DNA of 20,645 nt, taken from Bacteroidales bacterium (GTDB lineage Bacteria; Bacteroidota; Bacteroidia; Bacteroidales; JAOZQN01). This document shows positions 1 through 7,033 of the stretch, piece after piece. The stretch is taken from positions 1-20,645 of the forward strand of contig JAOZTW010000020.1 of the NCBI GenBank assembly GCA_029938985.1. The letters are read 5' to 3'. Both the position numbers and the translations under genes were made by a program. The notes under the pieces were generated by a model that was not told the DNA's origin, did not search any database, and saw nothing but the letters and a program-made list of their open reading frames with translations. The stretch's first letter is position 1; each line of letters opens with the position of its first letter.

Positions 1-239
1 TTTATAACAATAGTTACTTTTGAATTTAATTTGGATAAAATATTATTCCATTTATTAAAAATATCTTCATTTATTATTACAACAATTTTGGAACAACCAA
101 AAAGTAAAAACTCATCAATTATTTTTTCAATAAAAGTTCTATTTTTATCAAACAGCAACATCGGTTTGTATGATTTCATTCTTGAAGAACGTCCTGCCGC
201 AGGAATCAAAGCACAAATATTATTAGAATCTGTAATCAA
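1..239 (-). CDS. MobA/MocA-like nucleotidyltransferase, N-terminal fragment (cut by window edge)
   Basis: Reading the minus strand gives an open frame that runs off the left end of the window. Near its N-terminus is ALIPAAGRSSRMKSYKPML, the nucleotide-binding loop of the MobA/MocA/GlmU-type NTP transferase fold (AAGxSxRM followed by KPM/L). The stretch KIVVIIN that follows fits the next Rossmann-like strand. Such enzymes transfer a nucleotide to a phosphorylated partner such as molybdopterin or a sugar phosphate; the substrate cannot be told from this fragment. No ATG precedes the loop in frame: an in-frame TGA lies upstream and the only reasonable start is the TTG at 237-239. The first ATG falls after the loop and would destroy the domain. 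A copy of the 11-bp repeat lies about 30 bases upstream. The family call is good; the start is less certain. Confidence 0.72.
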   Translation of the reverse strand, partial: MITDSNNICALIPAAGRSSRMKSYKPMLLFDKNRTFIEKIIDEFLLFGCSKIVVIINEDIFNKWNNILSKLNSKVTIVI

Positions 240-268
240 AATATTTTTTTTAAGTTGAAAATACAATG

Positions 269-290
269 GAAATTCAGTTGAAATTCAGTA
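269..290 (+). repeat. 11-bp phased repeat, array A (2 units)
   Basis: Two adjacent 11-mers, GAAATTCAGTT (269-279) and GAAATTCAGTA (280-290), are followed by ATTTATA. The same units with the same flanks on both sides occur at 2537-2580. Both arrays lie about 30-35 bases upstream of a minus-strand start codon. The 11-bp spacing is about one DNA helical turn, which would suit a protein bound along one face. Function is unknown. Confidence 0.7.
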
Positions 291-345
291 ATTTATATAA
301 TATTTTATTTTAATATTAAATCAATAAAAATATAATCTTATTATT

Positions 346-608
346 CTGAAAAGTCGGGAAAACTTTTTTGCAATAGTTATATATTTGATTTTCACGGCAA
401 TAATTTATTTGATTTTTATTAATCATTTTTAAATATTTAGACAAACAGTTTTTCCAACTATTCTGTATATTACTGAAATAAACACAAATACGTTGATTTT
501 TTATGCAAAATATGTTGTAGAGACAAGGCATGCCTTGTCTCTATAACATATTTTGCATAAAAAATTGTCTGTTTTTAATATTGATAAAAAGTTTTCCCGA
601 CTTTTCAG
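346..608. mobile_element. MITE-like element with 23-bp terminal inverted repeats
   Basis: The left end (346-368, starting CTGAAAAGTCGGGAAAAC) is the exact reverse complement of the right end (586-608) over 23 bases. The flanking 7-mers TATTATT (339-345) and TATTATT (609-615) are identical and could be a target-site duplication, although that sequence is simple. The interior holds no credible gene. It does contain the 70-bp palindrome annotated separately. Size, terminal inverted repeats, possible duplication and lack of coding capacity fit a miniature inverted-repeat transposable element moved by a transposase elsewhere. It accounts for most of the gene-free stretch 240-686. Confidence 0.68.
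496..565. repeat. 70-bp near-perfect palindrome
   Basis: The two 35-base arms are complementary apart from one G/T mismatch (517 against 544). The centre is AGACAAGGCATGCCTTGTCT and the outer part is TTATGCAAAATATG and its complement. It could form a long cruciform or RNA hairpin. It lies inside the 346-608 element and is more GC-rich at its centre than its surroundings. A run of A follows on one strand and a run of T on the other, so it could end transcription in either direction. Confidence 0.85.
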
Positions 609-686
609 TATTATTATGTTATTAAACAATATTTTTTTAACAAAGTTTTTCACTAAATAAATAAATTTTATGGTGTTTATCAATTT

Positions 687-2501
687 TTAATTCTTAATTT
701 TTGTAATATATGGTTCTTTCCCCACAAAAATAATTGCAACTCTTTTAATTTGCTCTAATCCTATTCTGTGAGCAAGTAGTGTTTTATAATATTTTTTTCG
801 TTCTATTTGTTCTAATGCTTCATCTATTTTTTTATTTATGCGGTCTGTAAATTGTTTGTTTGTTTCTTTTGATTTTTGATTTTCAATTTGTTTTATTTCT
901 ATAATTATTCCATTTTGTGCCACACTGCTGTGCCGCTCTACATTGCGTGGAATTAAAACAATATCGTATCGTCCTTCGCCACTCTCTCTGTTTGAACTTA
1001 TTATGTAATCATCGCTTAAAATAGTAAGAAGTCCGAGTGTGTAAACGTGAAAAAATTGTTCTTTTGGTATTTTTATTTCTTTATTATCTTTGTCTATTAC
1101 AGGTGCAATATCAAAATAACTTAAAGTATCTTCAAATATTTGTTTAAATCCTAATTCAAATTCTTTTATTTCATTATTGATTAAATTATGTGATGTTGAA
1201 ATTAATAAATCTTTACGAAATTTTATTTTATTTGTCAACCATTTTATTATTATTTTTTTAAAAATACCTTTTATTTCAAAATTAGGAATTTTAAGTTGAT
1301 ATGTTGCTAAATCAACTTTGTTTACTTGAGTTAAATATCCACTATAAATTAACAAAGTCCACAATAAATCTCTGTCTGTTTCAAAATCTGCAAACACAAA
1401 ATTTTCTTCTATTTCTTTTGTTACTAATTCTCCAGAAATAAGTTTTTGTAATGTTTTATATGTTTTATCAATATCTGGTTCTAATATTTTATCTCGTATC
1501 AAAATATCACTACCTGTATTTACCCAGTAAGGTCTAAATCCTGCTTTGTTATTTAAAACGTAACTAACAATAGACCAAGGATTATATATTCCCGAAACAT
1601 TACCAAATTTATATCCATCATACCATTTTGCAAGTTTTTCGTTATCGTTTTGCAAATTAAAATATGTTAATAATTTTTTAACTTCATTTTTTGTAAACCC
1701 AAATTTATCTGAAAAGTAAGGCATTGTAATTCCGTAAACTTCAAAATTGTTCCACTCCGAAAATATACTTTCTTTTCCAACTCGCATAACGCCAGTTAAA
1801 AGTCCTTTCTTTAAACTGTCTTCGTTTCCTTTAAAAGCATCGCCAAGAAAACTTTGCATAAAACTTATTACTTTTTGGTAATACGTTAATTCCAATGATT
1901 TGTAATTTTTTATTTGACTTGGAGTATATTGAAAAGCACTTATTATTGGTGCATCGTATTCATCTACAAGAATAACAACTTTTTGATTGTAATGAGAGAA
2001 TAGATAATTTGCCAATTTTAATAAACTATTTTCATATTCTGTCAGGTCGGCAGTTCTTAAAATTAGACTTTCAAAAATTTGCTTTTCGTATTTTTTAAGT
2101 TTATCCGAATTTAATAGATAATCGTGTTTCTGGTATAATTCAGATATAAGAATTTTAAACTTTTTTTTACACTTATCCCAATTTGTTTCTTTTACTTTCT
2201 TTAATGAAACATTTATTACGGGATATTTATTTTGATGTTCTTTGCAAAAATCTTTTTCATTTGTTATTTCAAACTCTGTAAATAATTTTGCACTGTTAAG
2301 TTTTTGAATATCAAAAAAATGTTCAATCATTGAAAGGTTTAATGTTTTACCAAACCGTTTAGGACGAGGCATTAACATAATATAATTTCCATTATCAAAA
2401 AATTCTTTTATCAACATTGTTTTATCAATAAAATATCCATTGTCTTCAATTATTGTTTTAAAATCTGAACTGCCCTTTCGTATTACCTTTTTTGGTTTCA
2501 T
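687..2501 (-). CDS. AAA-ATPase-like protein with C-terminal PD-(D/E)XK nuclease domain
   Basis: This 604-residue protein has the architecture of the AAA-ATPase-like (DUF1703-type) plus PDDEXK_9 family, common and often multi-copy in Bacteroidota and other anaerobes. The N-terminus reads KKVIRKGSSDF then YFIDKT. A Walker A-like loop, RPKRFGKT, is at 46-53 and a Walker B stretch, VVILVDEYD, at 175-183. The C-terminal nuclease core appears intact: GEGRYDIVLIP at 508-518 (D513) and IIIEIKQ at 532-538 (E535, K537). The cellular role of the family is not established; mobile-element and defence roles have been suggested. It stands alone, with repeats on both sides. Residues about 521-530 are coded by an unusually GC-rich patch (see findings). 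The ATG start at 2501 is the natural one. Confidence 0.88.
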   Translation of the reverse strand: MKPKKVIRKGSSDFKTIIEDNGYFIDKTMLIKEFFDNGNYIMLMPRPKRFGKTLNLSMIEHFFDIQKLNSAKLFTEFEITNEKDFCKEHQNKYPVINVSLKKVKETNWDKCKKKFKILISELYQKHDYLLNSDKLKKYEKQIFESLILRTADLTEYENSLLKLANYLFSHYNQKVVILVDEYDAPIISAFQYTPSQIKNYKSLELTYYQKVISFMQSFLGDAFKGNEDSLKKGLLTGVMRVGKESIFSEWNNFEVYGITMPYFSDKFGFTKNEVKKLLTYFNLQNDNEKLAKWYDGYKFGNVSGIYNPWSIVSYVLNNKAGFRPYWVNTGSDILIRDKILEPDIDKTYKTLQKLISGELVTKEIEENFVFADFETDRDLLWTLLIYSGYLTQVNKVDLATYQLKIPNFEIKGIFKKIIIKWLTNKIKFRKDLLISTSHNLINNEIKEFELGFKQIFEDTLSYFDIAPVIDKDNKEIKIPKEQFFHVYTLGLLTILSDDYIISSNRESGEGRYDIVLIPRNVERHSSVAQNGIIIEIKQIENQKSKETNKQFTDRINKKIDEALEQIERKKYYKTLLAHRIGLEQIKRVAIIFVGKEPYITKIKN

Positions 2502-2536
2502 TATTTGATTGTTAGTTTTTTAGCTGAAATAAAATG

Positions 2537-2580
2537 GAAATTCAGTTGAAATGCGGTTGAAATTTAGTTGAAATTTAGTA
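2537..2580 (+). repeat. 11-bp phased repeat, array B (4 units)
   Basis: Four contiguous 11-mers: GAAATTCAGTT (2537-2547), GAAATGCGGTT (2548-2558), GAAATTTAGTT (2559-2569) and GAAATTTAGTA (2570-2580), followed by ATTTATAATATTTTAT. The last unit and flank match array A at 269-305. The array lies just 5' of the AAA-ATPase-like gene, so it sits in that gene's probable promoter or leader. Confidence 0.8.
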
Positions 2581-2670
2581 ATTTATAATATTTTATATTG
2601 TATTTAATTCAATATAATTTGCATGTTTAAAATAATTTAAAAAAAGTAGTTAACCGTTTTCTATCAAGCC

Positions 2671-2700
2671 ACTATTTCAACTGAATTTCAACTGAATTTC
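2671..2700 (-). repeat. 11-bp phased repeat, array C (inverted, 2 units plus a partial)
   Basis: Two copies of AACTGAATTTC (2679-2689, 2690-2700), preceded by a partial unit ACTATTTC (2671-2678), are the same 11-mer in the opposite orientation to array B about 90 bases away. Transcript running out of the glutaryl-CoA dehydrogenase gene could fold arrays C and B into an imperfect stem of about 25 bp. This could act as a 3' end structure. It begins two bases beyond the stop codon of that gene. Confidence 0.75.
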
Positions 2701-2702
2701 AT

Positions 2703-3881
2703 TTAATTAAAAGCATTTATTTCTGTAATGTCGTATCCCGTTATTAGTAGATGAATATCATGTGTTCCCTCGTAGGTGATAACCGATTCTAGATTCATCA
2801 TGTGTCTCATCATAGGATAATCGCCAGTAATTCCCATAGCACCAAGTATTTGCCTTGAGTCACGAGCAATTTTAAGTGCCATTTCTACATTATTTCTTTT
2901 TGCCATAGATATTTGTGCTGGAGTTGCTCTGTCGTCGTTACGTAAAGTACCAAGTCTCCACGCAAGAAGCTGTGCTTTAGTAATTTCAGTAAGCATTTCT
3001 GCGAGTTTTTTTTGTGTTAGTTGAAAACCCGCAATTGGTTTGTTAAATTGCATTCGTTCTTTTGAATACTGTAAGGCAGTATCGTAGCAATCCATTGCAG
3101 CACCAATAACTCCCCAAGCTATGCCGTATCTTGCAGAACTTAAACAAGTTAATGGACCTCTTAGTCCTTTTGCATTAGGTAACAGATTTTCTTTAGGTAC
3201 TTTTACATTATCAAAAACTAATTCACCTGTAAGTGAGGCTCTTAACGACCATTTTCCTTTTGTTTCTGGTGCTGTAAATCCGTCCAATCCTTTTTCAACA
3301 ATTAAACCTCTTACAATACCTTCTTCGTCTTTTGCCCAAACTATACTAATGTCAGCAATTGGAGAATTTGTAATCCACATTTTTGCACCATTTAATAGGT
3401 AGTGGTCTCCTTTGTCAACTATTCTGGTTATCATACTTCCTGGGTCTGAACCATGATTTGGTTCTGTAAGTCCAAAAGCACCAATGTATTCACCAGTAGC
3501 TAATTTTGGCAAGTATTTCATTCTTTGTTCTTCTGAACCAAATTTAAAAATAGGATACATAACCAAAGAAGATTGTACCGAAGCCATTGAACGAACCGCT
3601 GAGTCGCCTCTTTCAAGTTCTTGCATAATCAGTCCATAAGAAATTTGATCCATTCCAGGACAGCCGTATTTTTCTGGTATATATGGACCAAATGCACCGA
3701 GTTCACCAAGTTCTTTTACGAGATGTCTTGGAAACTCGTGTTTTTGATTTGCTTCATCAATAATTGGAATTACCGATTTGTTCACCCAATCTCTAACTGC
3801 TCCTCGTGCTATTTTATGTTCGTTGTTGAAAAGTTCATCAACTTGATAATAATCGGGAGATTTATATTTTATTGTTGCCAT
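2703..3881 (-). CDS. gcdH: glutaryl-CoA dehydrogenase (acyl-CoA dehydrogenase family)
   Basis: A 392-residue FAD enzyme of the acyl-CoA dehydrogenase fold. Glutaryl-CoA dehydrogenase oxidises and decarboxylates glutaryl-CoA to crotonyl-CoA. Diagnostic features are visible: LERGDSAVRSMASVQSSLVM at 89-108, where E90, R97 and S98 correspond to the glutaryl-carboxylate residues of the human enzyme (E87, R94, S95); FGLTEPNHGSDPGSM at 136-150; SARYGIAWGV at 249-258; and TYEGTHDIH at 369-377 with catalytic base E371. The length is normal. It is the last gene of the operon, 6 bp after the ketopantoate-reductase-like gene. In anaerobic aromatic degraders this enzyme acts after ring opening, which supports the reading of the upstream bcr genes. 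A decarboxylating enzyme is favoured, but a non-decarboxylating one cannot be excluded by eye. Confidence 0.9.
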   Translation of the reverse strand: MATIKYKSPDYYQVDELFNNEHKIARGAVRDWVNKSVIPIIDEANQKHEFPRHLVKELGELGAFGPYIPEKYGCPGMDQISYGLIMQELERGDSAVRSMASVQSSLVMYPIFKFGSEEQRMKYLPKLATGEYIGAFGLTEPNHGSDPGSMITRIVDKGDHYLLNGAKMWITNSPIADISIVWAKDEEGIVRGLIVEKGLDGFTAPETKGKWSLRASLTGELVFDNVKVPKENLLPNAKGLRGPLTCLSSARYGIAWGVIGAAMDCYDTALQYSKERMQFNKPIAGFQLTQKKLAEMLTEITKAQLLAWRLGTLRNDDRATPAQISMAKRNNVEMALKIARDSRQILGAMGITGDYPMMRHMMNLESVITYEGTHDIHLLITGYDITEINAFN

Positions 3882-3887
3882 AGTTAT

Positions 3888-4841
3888 TTATCTATTTCCG
3901 TTTTTGTGTGATATTGCTCTAACTAAATTTGTTAGAGCTAAATTTAAAGGAGTTCTTACATAATGTTTTCTTCCATAATCTACTATTTTACCATTCATAT
4001 AGTCAATTTCTGTTGGTCTGTTATTTAACAGGTCAACAGCAAGCGAAGGATAATGGTTACCTGCATTTGACAAATATCTGATACATAATTTTGAAAAGTT
4101 GTCAGGAAATTTAATTTCTTCGGCTTTTGCTACTTTAACTGCTTCATAAATTAAACTTTCCACTATTTCCAAAGTATCAGAGTTTTCCATTGCCTCTTTC
4201 ATTGTTAAACCAGACAAAGCACAAATTGGACTTAAAGCGGCATTTAAAATTGTTTTTATCCAGATTTCTTTAGATATTTCAAAAGAATCTACTTTCTCTG
4301 TATTTAAGTCTGCACTACAAAGTACTTCTGCAACCCATTCAGCAATTTCGTCTTGCGAATCATCTATTGAAGCTACATAATTTGGAGGATTAAAAAAGTT
4401 GATTTTCACTTTGTTAGGTGCTTGCATGTTTCCTGCAAAATTAACTGCCATTCTTAAGAATTGCGAATCTTTAAAGTGAGAAACGTATTTAATTTTTATA
4501 TCTATCCCGTTTTGAACACTTAAAAGATAGAAATTGTTATTATGTACTTTATTTTCAATAATCTCTATAAGCGAATCTACATGATAGGCTTTTACTGCAC
4601 TAATTAAAATATCAAAATCATGGTCAAGTAATTCTTCAATAGAGTCATAGATATGATTAAATCGAGCCTTTTTTTCCATTTGTCCACATATTTCAATTCC
4701 TTCTTCTCTTATCAATTTTAGTTTTTCTTGGTCTAAATCGGTTAATGCTATTTCACAGCCTGCTTCTTTAAAGTGAACAGCAAAAGTTTGTCCTATTGGT
4801 CCTAAACCAATTATTCCAATTTTATATTTTAAGGGATTCAT
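3888..4841 (-). CDS. ketopantoate reductase (ApbA/PanE) family dehydrogenase
   Basis: A 317-residue protein with an N-terminal Rossmann dinucleotide-binding motif (IGIIGLGPIGQTF, about 8-20) and a helical C-terminal domain. EIWIKTILNAALSPICAL carries the Lys and Asn that in PanE hold the 2-oxo acid substrate. True PanE reduces ketopantoate to pantoate with NADPH for coenzyme A synthesis. Many paralogues act on other oxo or hydroxy acids. No other pantothenate genes are here. The gene sits 6 bp upstream of glutaryl-CoA dehydrogenase in a catabolic operon, so a dehydrogenase step in that pathway is at least as likely as pantoate synthesis. The substrate is not predicted. Confidence 0.8.
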   Translation of the reverse strand: MNPLKYKIGIIGLGPIGQTFAVHFKEAGCEIALTDLDQEKLKLIREEGIEICGQMEKKARFNHIYDSIEELLDHDFDILISAVKAYHVDSLIEIIENKVHNNNFYLLSVQNGIDIKIKYVSHFKDSQFLRMAVNFAGNMQAPNKVKINFFNPPNYVASIDDSQDEIAEWVAEVLCSADLNTEKVDSFEISKEIWIKTILNAALSPICALSGLTMKEAMENSDTLEIVESLIYEAVKVAKAEEIKFPDNFSKLCIRYLSNAGNHYPSLAVDLLNNRPTEIDYMNGKIVDYGRKHYVRTPLNLALTNLVRAISHKNGNR

Positions 4842-4873
4842 ACTTCAAAAGATTTTTATAAGGATATTAAAAT

Positions 4874-4899
4874 AAATAACGCAGTTTCCGAAGTTATTT
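4874..4899. other. small hairpin in the gap between two operon genes
   Basis: Within the 108-bp gap (4842-4949) the 7-mers AAATAAC (4874-4880) and GTTATTT (4893-4899) can pair around a 12-base loop. On the minus strand AT-rich sequence follows. It may be a weak terminator or an mRNA processing site that lowers expression of the last two genes. The rest of the gap shows no gene. Confidence 0.3.
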
Positions 4900-4949
4900 T
4901 TTCTTTTGGTTAGATATATATTATAATATGCCTAAATTATTATTATTTT

Positions 4950-7028
4950 CTATATAATTATTCTCGCATCAACAGCACAAACATAGTCTTCGTAAGCAAA
5001 GATTGGATTAATATCCAGTTCTTTAATTTCAGGAAAATCATTTACAAGCATAGAAACACGTTGAATAATTTCAATAATTTTATTTTTATCAACTCCTTTC
5101 TCTCCTCTAAAACCGTTGATTATTGGAGCCGCTTTTATTGAAGATAACATATCGTTAGCCTCGGTATTTGTAACTGGAGAAATATTAAAAACAACGTCTT
5201 TAAATATTTCAACAAAAATTCCACCTAAGCCAAACATTATTAGATGCCATAGACCGTCTTCCTTTTTTGCACTAATAATTAATTCCTTTCCCTTTGGCAT
5301 ACATTTTTGAATAAAGAATTTTAAATCATCTTGATGTAAATTCTTTTGCATTGTACCAACAACATTTTGTACCTCAGCACTATTCATTATGTTTACTACA
5401 ACTCCACCAACATCGCTTTTGTGAATTATATTTTTAGAATCAGCTTTTATTACTACTGGATAACTAATTTTTTCGGAAAACGCAATTGCTTCTTCTGTGT
5501 TTTTTGCAACAGCCCAATCAGCAGCAGGAATTTTATAAGCTGAAAAAATTTCATAAGCTTGTTCGGCCGTAAAAACAGTTTGATTAATTGCTTTTGCTTT
5601 ATCAATAATATTTTTAACTTTTGCTTTATCAATATCATCAAAAATTTTGACTTTACCAGCATCTTTTGTTATAATATTTTTATACTTAACCAAAGAAGAA
5701 AGTGCTTTTGCCGCAGTTTCTGGAAAATCAAAATATGGAACATTGCCCTGGTTTAAAATTTTTGTTGTAGGTTGCCAATTTTGTTTATCTGTAATATAAT
5801 TACAAACAATTGGTTTAATTTGTTTTTTATTGATATTAACTATTTCATGTGCAACACTTTCGCAATCAACAAATGGAGGAGTTACAAAATTAATATAAAT
5901 ACTATCAAAATTATCTTCGTTTATCATTATTTCTAAAGCACTCTTAAATTGAGTAGCTCCAGCTGTTGCAACAACATCAAGCGGATTGTTTATAGATGCC
6001 GACTCAAACATTGTTTCTTTTAATGCCTTTTTGGCGTTTTCCGATAATTGTGGAAGTTCTAAGCCACAGCTAACAAGCTCATCAATAGCTATTACTGCGG
6101 GTCCACCAGTGTTTGTTATTATTCCAACTCGGTTTCCTGTTGGTAAGGGTTGCGAAGAAAAAACATTAGCCGCTTGGCACATATCTTCCAAGCTTGTGAA
6201 TGCCAAGACATTTGCTTTTTTGAAAATATATTCCATCGAAACGCTTCCGGCCAAGCCACCTATGTGAGACTGAGAAGCTTCTGCACCTTTATCTGTACGT
6301 CCTGCTGTAATGGCAAGAATTGGTTTTTTTTGAGATACTTTTTTTGCTATTTGTAAAAATTCTTTTGGGTCGGAAATGCTTTCTACATAAATTATTATTG
6401 CTTTTGTTGTGTCATCGTTTCCATAGTATTCTATTATTTCAGGAATCGAAACATCTGAGCCATTGCCGTTTGAAGCATACATTCGTAATCCAATACCCAT
6501 GTCATGAACTGCTTGCATAATCACTGCACCAACTCCTCCACTTTGAGCTACAATAGAAATGTGTCCTGGTTTTGGAAAAGTAAAAGTAAAATTACAATAT
6601 GCTTTTAGTTCTGAATTTATAATCCCTTGACAATTAGGACCAAGAATACGTATATTATATTTTCTTGCTATATCAAGAAAAGCATCTTCTAACGCTTTTC
6701 CTTTTGCTCCCATTTCTTTAAATCCAGCAGCATTTATTATTATTGCTTTAACACCTTTTTTTCCGCAATTTTCAACTTCTGCTGGCACAAATGGTGGTGG
6801 AATAACAATATGAACCAAATCAACTTCTCCTGGCACTTCAAGGATTGATTTATAAGCTTTTAATCCTCTAAGTTCATCTACTTTTGGATTAATAGGGTAT
6901 ATTGCTCCTTCGTAATTATAGTGAATAAGGTTTTTTGTAATTACATTTCCAATTGACAGTTCTTTGGTTGAAGCACCTATTATTGCTACTGATTTAGGTT
7001 TAAACAGAGCATCTAAATTGTTGTTCAT
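4950..7028 (-). CDS. ADP-forming acyl-CoA synthetase (acetate-CoA ligase type, fused alpha/beta)
   Basis: A 692-residue single-chain NDP-forming acyl-CoA synthetase. It interconverts acid + CoA + ATP with acyl-CoA + ADP + phosphate through phosphohistidine intermediates. Order of domains: CoA-binding Rossmann domain (SVAIIGAS at 13-20, ILGPNCQG at 128-135), succinyl-CoA-ligase-like domains with the phosphohistidine in SQSHIGGLAG (His about 255), and a C-terminal ATP-grasp domain beginning around residue 480 with IKADSKNIIHKSDVGGVV. Both active-site histidines appear present. The open frame extends 14 codons further 5', but that would overlap bcrD. ATG at 7028 starts 5 bp after the bcrD stop and begins with the family-typical DALFKPKSVAIIGAS. 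Coupling to bcrD suggests either aromatic acid activation or ATP recovery from a pathway acyl-CoA. The substrate cannot be read from the sequence. Confidence 0.88.
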   Translation of the reverse strand: MNNNLDALFKPKSVAIIGASTKELSIGNVITKNLIHYNYEGAIYPINPKVDELRGLKAYKSILEVPGEVDLVHIVIPPPFVPAEVENCGKKGVKAIIINAAGFKEMGAKGKALEDAFLDIARKYNIRILGPNCQGIINSELKAYCNFTFTFPKPGHISIVAQSGGVGAVIMQAVHDMGIGLRMYASNGNGSDVSIPEIIEYYGNDDTTKAIIIYVESISDPKEFLQIAKKVSQKKPILAITAGRTDKGAEASQSHIGGLAGSVSMEYIFKKANVLAFTSLEDMCQAANVFSSQPLPTGNRVGIITNTGGPAVIAIDELVSCGLELPQLSENAKKALKETMFESASINNPLDVVATAGATQFKSALEIMINEDNFDSIYINFVTPPFVDCESVAHEIVNINKKQIKPIVCNYITDKQNWQPTTKILNQGNVPYFDFPETAAKALSSLVKYKNIITKDAGKVKIFDDIDKAKVKNIIDKAKAINQTVFTAEQAYEIFSAYKIPAADWAVAKNTEEAIAFSEKISYPVVIKADSKNIIHKSDVGGVVVNIMNSAEVQNVVGTMQKNLHQDDLKFFIQKCMPKGKELIISAKKEDGLWHLIMFGLGGIFVEIFKDVVFNISPVTNTEANDMLSSIKAAPIINGFRGEKGVDKNKIIEIIQRVSMLVNDFPEIKELDINPIFAYEDYVCAVDARIII

Positions 7029-7033
7029 AAATT

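Noticed and set aside
316..683. Two overlapping minus-strand open frames in the gap before the AAA-ATPase-like gene
   Set aside because: They run across the terminal inverted repeats and the palindrome of the MITE and have no protein-like conservation.
3888..4841. Assignment as panE of pantothenate synthesis
   Set aside because: Family membership is clear, but no pantothenate genes are near and the operon context is catabolic, so the symbol was withheld.
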